A stretch of 64,000 nt of DNA from Malurus cyaneus samueli (taxonomy: Eukaryota > Chordata > Aves > Passeriformes > Maluridae), in assembly GCA_009741485.1 (NCBI GenBank), contig CM019214.1:713535-777534 (forward strand), written 5' to 3'. This document shows, piece after piece, positions 15,401 to 25,553 of the stretch. Both the position numbers and the translations under genes were made by a program. Every line of letters starts with the position of its first letter. The stretch's first letter is position 1. Below the pieces are notes generated by a model. The model saw only the letters and a program-made list of their open reading frames with translations. It had not been told where the DNA came from and ran no database searches.

Positions 15401-18400
15401 ACTCATTCTCTAAGGTGATAAATTATACCTGCAGGATAATTTAGTCTTAGGCTAACAAACTGCATTTTTGAAGTGACTTGGAAAACGAGATGTCTATAGA
15501 TGTCCAAAGTAAATCAAAGACATTGCATCAACCCCACATATTATTTCTGGATTTTTTTCCGACTGAGAATAATCAGGAAGAATTCACATTACCTTTTATC
15601 AAAACAAAAAACAAAACCTCAATAAAAAGAACACTGCTAATTGATATTCATGCTAATAATCCTTCATAGAGACAGTGTAAGGCTGTCTATAAATTAGGGA
15701 ACAAATGCATAAACATATAGGCTCAAAGCTAAAGCAGAGCATAGTCTTGCTATTCCACCTGAGCTGCATCTATGCCCAAGTGAAAGCATCTGTTTAGAAT
15801 ACTGTACAGAGATAATATCTTTAGACCTTTCATCTCCTCATTGGCAAGACTGATGTAAAAAAACCCCATCTGTCATGAAAATAAAAAAGTGCTAACATTG
15901 TGACACACAGCACAACTCTAAATGGATGTTGGTCTATTAAAAGCCAATTTTAGAAGAACTTGCTCTAAAGACCCCAGAGATGAAGGCTGATCTTCTGTCA
16001 CAGATGAAACATAACTGGTTCATTTCTATATCTGAATTTTGAGCTGCATTTCCACTGCAGTTAAGTGATTTTGAAAAAGCAAAATGGATATACAAACATA
16101 ACGAATTTTATTCTTATTATTTTGGGTTATCTTTTTGATTTTAAAGACTACTGTGACACATCTAAATATTATTTTCTTCAACATAGCAGGGAGGGGCGGG
16201 GGGTGTGAAACTAAAGCTACCTCTGACTACAGTTAAGCAAGCAAGATTGCCCCAAACCCATAAAGTTTACATGCCCACTTCATAAAATGAGTCAGTAAAC
16301 CACTGCCAGGAAATGGCTTATTGTGTGTGAGCAGAAGAGCACATCTTATGTCAATGACCACCACACAGACAAAAAAAAATAAAATAAATAGGATGACAAC
16401 AGGCCAGCAAGACATACAGCAAGGTTAAAGGCTTATCTTTAGTCAGTCCTACTGGCCAACTGGGTTATTTGGGGTTACCACAGGCAACCAACCAAAACCC
16501 ATGTGTTCAGGAGGTCAGATCTCTGTGTATACTCTGGAAACCCCCCTTCACTTCCCAAACTGCAGTCAGGGCTCCTGCTGGTGGCACTTTAGAAATGCTA
16601 GATTGAATAACTCTGAAAAAAATGTTTTAGTCCTGTCAAAGGTACCACCAGAGAGAACTTCCAGGCACAAAGGACACCCTGGTGTGAACAGCTTGGCTTT
16701 CAATGGAGAGCTGGGCAAACAGCTTGCAGCTTAAGGGGATTCACAGCAGCCAGAGGGCAAAGTACAGACTTGACTTAAGCTGCCAAGAGGCAACAACAGG
16801 GCAAGGATGCCCTTGCTTCAAAAGTAAGCCTCAACATTTCCTAAGCATGAAAAAGCAAGAAAGTCATCCTGGGGCTTTGCAATCTAATAACAATTTAGGC
16901 CTTGATTACAAAAATCTTGGTTTTCCTCTCTGCTCCAGAGACTATTTTTGTATTTAATGACTATTTACTATAAACGTACTACCTAATAAAATATACATGA
17001 GAAAGTTTTGGGACAAGGTCTGGGGAATAGGTTTACCACTACTTCGTGGCCTGGGATTTTCTCTCTTCCAGAGAGCTGTATTCCTTCCCTCAACATTCCA
17101 GTTCAGCAAATACTGATTTATTTTTTGCTAAGCTGTGTTTTGTCACTGTTGCAGTGAGGGCAACTTGGTTTTGCTGCTCCAAAACATACTGCTTGATAAT
17201 TTAAGGCCTTCTCCTTGAGCTTGAAAACTGCAAGTATCACTCTCTTGTCTTCCTCAATCACAGGACAGTGCCAAATCAGATATCCCTAGATATATTTAAG
17301 CTTAAAGTTAATTTCAGAAAACAATTCCATCCTTTAGTTAATTTTCTTTTAATTCTTTTGAAGAGACAAAATGCAAAAAACTCAGGGTTTATCTCAGCAA
17401 ATTAAAGACACAACTGGTTCTGTGTGAGAAGGGGGTTAGGATGTAAACTGCGGAAAATTTTAGAGTAATGCAGAAAACTTTAAGTGATGCAGCATTTTTG
17501 AGAAATGCTTTTACAGCTATCAACTTTTACTTAGCTGCTATCTGTTAATTCCAACTGTGAAAAAACAAACCATAATCCCAGGTGGAGCTTATCCCTGAAC
17601 CACCATCAGCTGCAATACAAACCATTATACCTTACACCAGGATGTATATGGCTCCATAAAATGCCGCAAACTGGAAACCCCCTCTTCCAATTTGGTTTTG
17701 GGATTCTCCACATATTTAGTCTCACGAGCTGGGGAGGAGTACAGTGACAGCTGTGAATATTAGCAAACAAGATGTTAAAAACAAAGGTGTAATTGTGTAA
17801 GTAGGTCTTCAGGGCATGAACAGTCTAAACAGAGAACACCTAACACTGTGCTAACTATATAAACAATGCATAATAAAAATTCACACAGTAATGGTGAGAC
17901 AACCATTATGAGCAAAGTTTAATTATACAGCACATAATTATGATGAAGATGACTTCTAACTGCTATACAATTCATTCACAGCTGCTATGTGACCCAAGTC
18001 ACAAGTTATAAATTAATATTAAACTAGTTTCATAAGAACACACAACATAATTGTGAAAAATGTTTCTCACCTTAATCAGCAGTTCTGGTCCCCAGTTAAC
18101 ATACTGAATGTACTATAAATCACAATCAATCATTTTCTCTATTTGCACAAGCTGTCATTAAAGAGCCTAAGCAGCTTCTAACAGAGGTAACATCCAATAC
18201 AAATGTGCCTGTTTGTTACTGAGCAGGAAAATGGTACAACTTCCCAGCCTTTGGTCATCAACCACATCAGCAACTGACAGCATTAATACCATCCTGCCAC
18301 TGAGCAAAGAGGAACTGTAACGAGCAATGGGTATCTTCAAATACTAAATGCTAAACCACCCTATTTAGGGGTTAGAATCACAATATTTACTGCAATTACC

Positions 18401-21400
18401 TCAGCATATTTGAAATTGTATTCCATTAAAAAAAAAACAAAACAAATTCTGTTTAAAATGAACAGCAAAGTTCAGATCAAAACAAAATCTATTAAAATTT
18501 CTAGCAGTTTATATACTACATAATGTTTAGTATAAAGAGCTTATATTTATACCACATTTATACTCCATTTAGCAGTTTATTATCAACTGATGATTATAAG
18601 TACCAAAGTGCATTAAAATGCATGGCCAAAAAAGGCCCCCCCCCCTCCACCAATGAATCAAGCTGGTAAAANAACTGTTTATCTCCGTCATAATCAAAAA
18701 AGCTGCTAACCATAAAGAAACATAAAACCACACAGAAGTTGTTCAATAATTTGATAACTTATGTAGCTTGATTTCCCATAATACATGGACTTCCCATAAG
18801 ACAAGTAATTCCAGCCCCATTTCCCAAGGAAATGTGGTTATCCCTAGCAATCATAGTCACAAGCTGAACTTTGATCCTGTTGGACAACCTAACAGCAATG
18901 TCTGGCACGAGGAGAGAAGCCTTGGAGATAAGGAAATTCCCATATATTTTACGAAAGTAGACAGCTGACACAGTAGAGATCCAAACTAGCAGCCTATGAA
19001 TGACAAGAAAGGCAGCCAAAACGCCATGGCTTGCACATTTTGCTGTGCTGGAGTTGATGGGCAGCCCATTACTCAGCTCACATGAACTCCACGCTGCTGC
19101 CTCACCACTGACTCAGGCCAGGGGAGGTTGGGCACGGGACAGCCCAGCCTGAGGTTCCTGGGCTGGGGAGGGTCAGGAGACCACTGCAGCTCCCTCTCAT
19201 CCTGGACAAGGGAACTGCCCTTGCAGACACAGCCAAAAAACCTAAATACACACAAACACCAGTCTAATTTAGTTCCGGTGCTTATGTAACAACAATTTAA
19301 CAACTGCTCGGTCTCATGGATATAAAGCTGGATTCAGTTCAACAGGGTGTTTTAAAGTTCTACTTATAACCAAGACATTTGTAACATCCTAAAGAATAAA
19401 AAGGTTACAGGTATTTATTACCACTGCTTTTTGTATTTGTTGTTGCTTAGGTCCAAAAACTGTAAAGAAAGGAACAGTGATAAAATTCTGTAGGCTACTA
19501 TGGTGGATTGAAAGTATTGCCAGACAATAATTTTGATCATAAAAAGAGAGTAATTTTAGAAATAAAACATTCTGATTTGTTGTTTTAGGGGAGAACATAA
19601 ATGGATTTTTATTAGAATTTGCCAACAGTACTCCCAGTAAAAAAGAAATTATATTATCTGAATGAAAAGTAAACCAAATACTCCTGTGGATTTAAAATAC
19701 AATCACAAGTAAACCTACAAATGTGAAAATGTCATTTCTGAATGAAGAATATAAGGCTTTAATGCAGGAAAAAGATCTTAAACACAAGCAAGCCTAGCAC
19801 TATCACGTGAAGAACATCAAATGTAATGTCCAGGTATAAGCAAAACTATATAGATGTTCCTACTGTGGAAAACTGAGAAGCAAATTTAAAGACAAGAATA
19901 GAAAAGGTGATGACATACAAATGTTTTCACACATCAAAACAATGTTTTCCTCAATTCTTTAGACAGAACCACACTAGGACTGGCCACACTTACCTCCTCA
20001 ATTTTCAGCAGCTCCTTTTTAGAAGTCTTCTCTGGAGAAGCAGCATAAACCTGGACAGAGAGCAAGCTCAGGCTGACAGGGGTGGCCCCCAGCCGAATTA
20101 CCTGGAAACATTATAGGAAGACAAGTACATCATTATGTGCTAACAAAATTGCAACATCTTTCAACACATCCATGCAGACATGGATATGTCCTCCTACATG
20201 GTAAAAAGTGATATAGTGACATGCTTGGAAATTAGGAGAAAGGGGAGTCAGCAGTACACAAACCAATGCTCTCAGGCATTCAACTGGTAACGTCTAAATC
20301 ACTCAGATGGTAGCTGGAAAAGCTTAAAGGTGAAAGAAGATAGCAGAAGTAAATGCTAATCTCACTAGTTTTCATCTCACAAAAAAGATCTTGTTCTCTC
20401 TCATTTGAAATAATTTTTGTATTAACTTTCTCAGTTTAAATAGCAACATTATATTTGTATTTCAAACAACTTTAAATGCCCATAACACCTCCATTTTTCC
20501 ATAGTTAGTATCAAGAAGTTCAGTGTTTTATTTCTAGTTAATATTTGCATCTAGATTTAGGAAAACAATGAGGCCTACAGTTGAAAATATACAAACAAGA
20601 TCAATAATTTCTAAGAATTTTAGGAATGTCTCCTACTTTTCTGTGAGAACACGAATTACTTGACTGTTTTTTGAATACCTCAGATTCAATCCCATCACAC
20701 AACACAACCACCATGTGTTAAGTAGACATAATTCTTCCAATATTCAGGACCTATACTAAATTGTATTTCTTAATGGGAAAGTCTGCTTCAACTTAAAAAA
20801 CAGAAGATAAACATTTCAGCTTAGTATTTCCAGCAAAGTATTTTCCAGCAAATGCACATCCTCATTAACAGCAAAGTGTAACTCCAAATATATCAGTTTA
20901 AATGAGAAAGCTTTCAATGTCTCCTAGTCCTGTTACTGCTCAGGGAAATGTGCAGTTACAAGAACCCAGTGTTTTGTTGGGTCAGGTTACAGCACGAGTG
21001 GATCTAACACCAAACTGGAGGTGTTTGGCTCCTCTCCAGCACTGATTCCCAGAAGTCCTGCTGCTCACCTTGCCCTAGCTTTGGTGGCCGGATGCTTCCA
21101 CCGTGAGGCAACTCACCTCGCCAATTTGACAAAAGATTAATCCTGAAAGAGAAGCGGAGAGCTTTGTGCGGGCTCAGGAAATTGAACCCTTCCGTGAAAC
21201 AGCCTGACAAGCACCAGAGGAACTCTGTGGGCCAGGAAAGAGGGGATGAAAAAAAGGAAAAGGCAGCAAGGCTTCTTCCTTTTGGGAAACATTAGGGGCC
21301 TTTGCATTGACCTAGCTGCTTGTGAGACTGACTGAGGCTGAGATCAAACCAGTTCATCCTTTACGCCGTGATGACAGCAACAGGCACAATTCTCTGAAAC

Positions 21401-23963
21401 ATTCTGTCCCTTGCAGAACTGTCAGAAAATAGCTTTAAAATTATCCAGACCACATAAGCTTATTGCAAGCAGTAAAGCATTTGCAGCTTAAATTTCTTCC
21501 ACTGCTTCGTAGGTGGAATGTTTATTAAATGTAACCAAGAGACTCCTCAAACAAAAAATTAAACTATATAGTTGTCAAAACTTCCTGACAATGTTCATTC
21601 ACGTGTAAAGAAACAGCACACAAGAACTAGGTCGCAGGACTGCTTTTCAGGAAGACACAAGGGATCTGATGGGTCAAAAGGTATGGAAAAACTTGCTTAA
21701 AATGGAAGTTTTTCCTTACCTGAATTTATGGACTCGCTACTAGAGCACTAGAAGTGAAACACCACAATGACTGGATTAGCTGTTCCATAGCCAAGGAAAG
21801 ACAAGGAAAATCTTTAATAGTGTTTGCTTAAACACTTTTCACATACTTCCATTAGCCAGGACAAAAACAAATGCTACTAACCATAAACAGCAGTAGAGGT
21901 TATTTCCTCAGTATTTTCTTTTTTCACTGCAAAATTGTTCTGTCACTGAAAAGGCAAAAATCTAAATGCATTTTCATTCTGAAAGATGTTTTGCAACAGT
22001 GTAAATGGTGCCGTCACCAGCAGAAACAGTAAATCCAAATGCTTTAAATATCTGAGATGTTTATATAAAGACACAAACAACAGCGCACAAGACTGGAAGA
22101 ACCTTGGTTTTACAAAACAGTATCATTGATCACAAAACTACTCAGACTGAAAATGTCAACTGTTTATATTATCAAGATACTGAAGTGCAGACATTTTCCA
22201 CTGGTTTTACTTTTTAACAAAATGAAATTAACCACTAAAAGTGCAAGTCGAATCTCTTCTTAAATGTGCTACTGAAATCACACCGCCTACATCAGCTACC
22301 TTATGAGACAAACAGAACTGCTGCTGAAACACTGTGTATGTGCACACACAAAAGTATTTATTTGGGAGTATGAAAGAACAACTGCTGTACTTTTTCTTTC
22401 CCTTAAGGATCTCATTTTTCAATTCATACTAATCACACATTAGTAAAACATTCTGACTGACTGAGCTGTGCCTTCAGCCTGCCTTACAGCCAGCCAGCCA
22501 ATATCAGAAAAGCAGAGCTGACATTCTTTTCTGTTGGCAATGCTCTGCAGTTTTTTAAGTAAACAGATATATTTACTCCTCTCTCCAGCAGAAGAATTCA
22601 ACTTTATCTTTAGACACCAGATAGGAAAAGCCTGACCATACTTTTGAGAAGGCTGATACTGGTCCTAATGTAGGATGATGCTTCATGCTTTCTGCTTTTT
22701 CCATTCTTCCTCCTATTTCTCAACCTAAACTATAAAAACACAAACCCAAAATCCAAACCCTTGAACACTCCTGTCCCTGAAGCACAAATACCCCAAACAA
22801 AAAGGCACCTTCCCCTTTGGCTCTCTTTGGCACAAAAACAGGTTGGCCTGAAGCATCTAAACCTTCAATGCTGTGTAAAAGTACTGTCATGCATAGTGCC
22901 TAAATGTTCACACATAACCCCTTTAATGACAATCCAGTATCTATCAGGGAATTCTCAATGATTCTCAGCATGAAAGAATTCCAACCACTGTCACGACATT
23001 AAAGCACAAGAAAAAATGTTGTGACAAGAGCAGAATAAGCTAGAGCTGCTCAGCACATCAATAATACAGACTCACAGAACTGGCAGGATTGGAAGGGACC
23101 TCTGGAAATCATTCAGTCCAACATCCTGCTAAGGCAGGAGCAGGAGACACAGGAACGTGTCCAGATGGGCTTTGAACATCTCCAGAGAGATCCTACGACA
23201 TCCCTGGACCGCTGTTCCACTGTTCTGCCACCTCAATGCAAAGATGTTTTTCCTAATGCTGAAGTGAAACTTCTTGTGTTTCAGTTACATGTTAGTATTT
23301 ACTATACTTAGCGTATTGCCATCTAGATATGTTATCGATATTTCACACAGAAAATGGTACCGAGGAGAATGAATATCAAGACTCGAGCACCGCCGGATTT
23401 TTGAACTTTTAAAAATCGAGCACCCATAACCACGATCTGACTGCCACAGAGTTGCTTTTAACCTGATGGCATCTGGGGCTGCTCTTATCAAAGACCTTTG
23501 AGACAGCAAGACCCGAACCGTGCTTTTCGCAGGTTTCACTGACAGCCTTCACGCACTAAAGGGAGACCTCGAGACAAAGCTGACACTTTGAAAAAACAAC
23601 TGCACGAACCCAAATTCTGCGGTAACACAGCTCCGCGCTGCTGGAAGCAGCATGAAAACAAGAAGCAACTGTAAAGAAAGAATGCGATCTGCACGCACGA
23701 ATCCAAACTCTGCGGCAACACAGCTCCGGGCGTGCTGTATCCTAAAAGCAATTTTAGGTAAGGAAGGGGGGTCTTTATGTGTCTCTTTTCAAGCAACACG
23801 GAGGGCACGCGGTCCTGAAGCGCTAAAAGGAGCGATTAAGCAGGTGCAAGGAGAGTAGAAGAGAGTTAAGCGGCAGAAGGCGGCGGACGGAACGGGCAGA
23901 ACTCTCCGCACCCTCTGTGGCGGCCCCAAGCGCGGCCCTCAGACCCCTCCTCACCTTCAACAT
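344..23963 (-). CDS. APOO: APOO (MIC26) apolipoprotein O, whole joined coding region, 8 exons
   Basis: APOO/MIC26 is a subunit of the MICOS complex in the inner mitochondrial membrane and helps shape cristae junctions. The coding exons run on the minus strand at 23955-23963, 19994-20101, 17631-17750, 14954-15008, 13794-13889, 11841-11932, 7759-7866 and, probably, 344-412. All splice sites are GT/AG and the phases join without a shift, giving about 218 aa against 198 in human. Seen: an N-terminal [11 protein letters not shown] segment, the block [14 protein letters not shown], two hydrophobic glycine-rich segments at about residues 114-128 and 137-151, and between them the family signature [11 protein letters not shown], followed by YYPQQA. 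The C-terminal tail ([11 protein letters not shown] onward) is lysine-rich and longer than in human. Identity is very secure; only the last exon and the 3' end are uncertain. APOOL fits less well because its corresponding segment differs (RKGSKFKKITYP). Confidence 0.93.
413..7758 (-). other. APOO intron 7 (inferred)
   Basis: A 7.3 kb AT-rich interval between exon 7 and the probable last exon. Apart from the CR1 copy at 1530-2610 and a 19-base adenine run near 4250, I see no gene or structured element. If the last exon is wrongly assigned, part of this is 3' UTR or intergenic DNA. Confidence 0.6.
1530..2610 (+). mobile_element. CR1 LINE fragment, plus strand, 3' part with decayed RT
   Basis: About 1.08 kb matches the 3' part of an avian CR1 LINE. 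Seen: CATCTACCTGAACTTATGCA, then AAGGAATTAGCTGGATGGTC, GGTGCTCCTCAGGGGTCAGT, AGGGACTTTTCAGAAG and the 3' end GATGATCTTTAAGATCCCTT followed by CCATTCTATTAATG. The reverse-transcriptase reading frame is broken by indels and stops. The copy is 5'-truncated, as is usual for CR1, and lies in an APOO intron in the antisense orientation to the gene. Confidence 0.93.
7759..7866 (-). CDS. APOO: APOO coding exon 7
   Basis: The exon has 36 codons, phase 0 at both ends. It encodes [20 protein letters not shown], then [16 protein letters not shown], parallel to human [23 protein letters not shown]. Acceptor TTTCTAAG, donor GTAAGA. Because the exon ends in frame without a stop, another coding exon must follow further left. 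Confidence 0.92.
11841..11932 (-). CDS. APOO: APOO coding exon 6 (second hydrophobic segment)
   Basis: The exon has 92 nt and encodes [20 protein letters not shown] then [10 protein letters not shown]. This is the most diagnostic exon: human has [25 protein letters not shown] at the same place. Acceptor AAACAG, donor GTCAGT, ending at phase 0. Confidence 0.95.
13794..13889 (-). CDS. APOO: APOO coding exon 5 (first membrane segment)
   Basis: The exon has 96 nt and encodes [18 protein letters not shown] and then the hydrophobic segment [14 protein letters not shown]. Human has the equivalent [20 protein letters not shown]. Acceptor TTTTCAG, donor GTAAGT. It ends at phase 1, inside the Gly codon of the RGSKIKK signature. 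Confidence 0.94.
14954..15008 (-). CDS. APOO: APOO coding exon 4
   Basis: The exon has 55 nt and encodes [18 protein letters not shown] plus the first base of a split Glu codon. The acceptor is an extended polypyrimidine tract ending TTTAG, and the donor is GTAAAT. The alternative donor at CAAG|GTAGAG does not keep the frame with exon 5. Confidence 0.88.
17631..17750 (-). CDS. APOO: APOO coding exon 3
   Basis: The exon has 40 codons, phase 0 at both ends. It begins [15 protein letters not shown] and ends EPYTSWCK, matching the human LSLYS...KYVEE...EPYTTWC block. The donor is AAG|GTATAA. A stronger-looking GTAAGG four bases upstream would break the frame into exon 4, so it was not used. Confidence 0.92.
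19994..20101 (-). CDS. APOO: APOO coding exon 2
   Basis: The exon has 36 codons, phase 0 at both ends, with acceptor TTTCCAG and donor GTAAGT. It encodes [20 protein letters not shown] followed by a Lys/Glu-rich stretch ending KIEE. This is the mitochondrial-targeting and hydrophobic N-terminal part of the protein. Confidence 0.92.
23064..23285 (-). mobile_element. CR1 LINE 3' fragment, minus strand
   Basis: The segment starts with the reversed CR1 tail (CAGAACTGGCAGGATTGGAA, then GGGACCTCTGGAAATCATTC) and continues with AGCAGGAGACACAGGAACGT and a stretch resembling the CR1 consensus 'gttccactgttctgccacct'. It is a short, 5'-truncated, diverged copy about 700 bp upstream of the APOO start, inside intron 1. 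Confidence 0.9.
23600..23737. repeat. Imperfect direct repeat, two ~45 bp copies
   Basis: Copy 1 at 23600-23643 and copy 2 at 23689-23737 share TGCACG...CCAAA.TCTGCGG.AACACAGCTCCG, with a few substitutions and a small insertion, separated by a 45 bp spacer. Both lie in a CpG-containing segment in the 5' part of APOO intron 1. I do not recognise the repeat family. Confidence 0.75.
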
Positions 23964-24070
23964 GGCGGCGCCGGGCGCGCGGCGACGGGGCGATGGCGTC
24001 AGCGCGGCGTGACGTCACCGCGCTGGCCCCGCCCACCGAGCTGAGGGGATGTTCGTTACCTGAGGGGAGG
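23860..24070 (-). promoter_or_regulatory. APOO: APOO CpG-rich promoter with CRE-like palindrome and GC box
   Basis: This is a short GC- and CpG-rich stretch around the APOO start codon. A perfect CRE/ATF palindrome TGACGTCA is at 24010-24017 and a GC box CCCCGCCC at 24027-24034, both 47-71 bp upstream of the ATG on the minus strand. The plus strand across the ATG reads AACATGGCGGCG, which resembles the YY1 core. The transcription start is inferred to lie between 23964 and about 24010. Confidence 0.72.
23955..23963 (-). CDS. APOO: APOO coding exon 1 (Met-Leu-Lys)
   Basis: The first three codons, ATG TTG AAG, are followed directly by the donor GTGAGG. They correspond to the human start MFK. 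The exon lies in the CpG-rich promoter region, and joining it to the next exon at phase 0 gives [17 protein letters not shown], which parallels human APOO. The match to the family start and the absence of another ATG in exon 2 decide the start. Confidence 0.88.
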
Positions 24071-24168
24071 GAGCGGCGTCTGAGGGTTTGTGTGGGGCTA
24101 AAGGGAAATGTGCGAGTGCTGAACGGGCTTACTGGTGCTCAGACCTGCAGTATGGCTCGGTGTGTTAC

Positions 24169-24372
24169 CTTGCAGCCTTTTTAAAGAAGATTCGGCGATT
24201 CGGAGATCATAAAATCAGTCACGGGATCGTGGGATCAGTTAGGTTGGAAAAGATCTCTGAGTCCAACCTGAGTGCCACGTCCAGTCTTTCTTTAAACACC
24301 TCCAGGGATGGTGACTCCACCTCCATTCCAATGTCTGCTCACCCTTTCTGTGAAGAAATTCCTCCTGATGTC
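24169..24372. repeat. Left copy of a 0.2 kb direct duplication (contains CR1 tail, minus strand)
   Basis: It starts CCTTGCAGCC and ends CCTCCTGATGTC. It is repeated with scattered substitutions and small indels at 24821-25027. About the first 40 bp are not obviously CR1; the rest is a minus-strand CR1 3' end (GGTTGGAAAAGATCTCTGAG and so on). The copy is cut exactly where the LTR-like insert begins. Confidence 0.88.
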
Positions 24373-24820
24373 TGTTAGGGAAATTAATCCACAAGCACCA
24401 GAGGTTTATGTCCATAAAGGAGACAGAGGAGTCCCGCAACTTTATTCATGAATAAAGGGAGAGGTCATGGGCATTTCTTATGGGGTCTCTCAAATTCATA
24501 GAGGACGCAGCCTCCTTTTATCTCAATTTCCCGGCCGTAGGTCCCTCTTTCTTTCCCCATTGGCTGAGGTACTTGAAAGTTACAGGCTCCCCAAAATGCC
24601 TGATGAAACTCCTCTTCTATCATAAATTGACCCCCCCTTCAGTTTACATCTCTGTGTCTCTGCTCTGGTAGTTTATTTACATAGTCTGAGATAAGTCAAT
24701 CAGTGGAATTCTTATGGAAATCCTTCTTATTGTTTCTTTTTTATTTTTCAGTATCAGCTTTATCTCACCCCAGAGCTTAGAGTCAGAGTTTGTTTGTAAA
24801 GACATTCCCTTCTCCTTTCA
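24373..24820 (-). mobile_element. Solo-LTR-like insert, 448 bp, TG...CA ends
   Basis: The insert begins TGTTAGGG and ends CCTTTCA on the plus strand. The TG/CA ends, a CCAAT motif in minus orientation (near 24560) and an AATAAA inside the palindrome CTTTATTCATGAATAAAG (24440-24457) fit an endogenous-retrovirus LTR read on the minus strand, with a U3 of about 350 bp. No internal retroviral genes are present. There is no ordinary 4-6 bp target duplication; instead a 0.2 kb direct repeat flanks it. The family is unassigned. Confidence 0.65.
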
Positions 24821-25270
24821 CCTTGCAGCCTTTTGAAAGAAGATTCGGCGATTCGGAGATCACAGAATCAATCACAGGATCGTGGAATCAGGTTGGAAAA
24901 GATCTCTGAGGTCATTGAGTCCAACCTGAGTGCCACGTCCAGTCTTTCTTTAAACACTTCCAGGGATGGTGATTCCACCTCCATTTGAATGTCTGCTCAA
25001 CCTTTCTGTGAAGAAATTCCTCCTGATGTCCAACCTAAGTTTTCCCTGGGACAGCTTGAGACTGTGTCCCCTCATGCAGTCTCCTGTGAGGACAGACTGA
25101 GCCCCACCAGGCTACACTCTCCTGTCAGGGAGTTGTGGAGAATGATAAAGTCACCCCTGAGCCTCCTTTTCTCCAGGGTGAACAACCCTAACTCCATCTC
25201 CTCACAGGACTCTTGCTTCAGACCCTCCACCAGCTTCACTGCCCTTCTGTCACACTGCCATGTAATTTGG
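24821..25270 (-). mobile_element. CR1 LINE 3' fragment, minus strand (right copy of the duplication plus continuation)
   Basis: The first ~205 bp repeat 24169-24372. The CR1 then continues without a break through TCCAACCTAAGTTTTCCCTG, CCTGAGCCTCCTTTTCTCCA, GGGTGAACAACCCTAACTCC and CTTCACTGCCCTTCTGTCAC. All of these are typical of the reversed CR1 3' region. It ends at the inverted LTR insertion starting at 25276. Confidence 0.9.
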
Positions 25271-25275
25271 ATGGG

Positions 25276-25553
25276 TGTGCTGGTTTTGCTTGGGTAGAGT
25301 TAATTCTCTTCACAGTGGCTGTTTTGGGGCTGTGTTTTGGATTGGTGCTGAGCACAGGGTTGGTAATACAGAGATGTTTTTGTTACTGATGAGCAGGGCT
25401 CACACAGAGCCAAGGCTTTTCCTACTGCCACGCTGGGGATGGGGCTGGGGCTTTGTGGGAAGATGGGGAAAGACACATCTGGGACAGGGATCCCAACTGA
25501 TCAAAGGGATATTCCAGAACATGGGACACCATGATCTGTATATAAACCACTCT
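25276..25553 (+). mobile_element. Partial ERV LTR (U3 segment), plus strand: left arm of inverted structure
   Basis: It begins TGTGCTGGTTTTGCTTGGGT and contains AGAGTTAATTCTCTTCACAG, GCTCACACAGAGCCAAGG and GGGATATTCCAGAACATG, ending at a TATA-like TATATAAA. This is the U3 of an LTR family abundant in birds (ERVL-like, named from memory of its consensus). It stops at the TATA region and meets the minus-strand LTR that follows. Confidence 0.82.

Larger units (their letters stand above)
7867..19993 (-). other. APOO introns 2-6 region
   Basis: The introns between the exons listed above (7867-11840, 11933-13793, 13890-14953, 15009-17630, 17751-19993) are AT-rich. They hold only short homopolymers, a G-rich run near 16191 and one ambiguous base (N) at 18672 beside a run of 11 C at about 18637. 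I recognise no other gene or repeat family in them. Confidence 0.8.
20102..23954 (-). other. APOO intron 1
   Basis: A 3.9 kb intron between the three-codon first exon and exon 2. It contains the CR1 tail at 23064-23285 and, next to the promoter, a CpG-containing segment with a direct repeat at 23600-23737. The rest is featureless AT-rich sequence. Confidence 0.8.

Noticed and set aside
17631..17640. An alternative APOO exon 3 donor at TGGT|GTAAGG
   Set aside because: The splice consensus is stronger, but using it shifts the frame and destroys the conserved exon 4-6 sequence. AAG|GTATAA keeps the frame.
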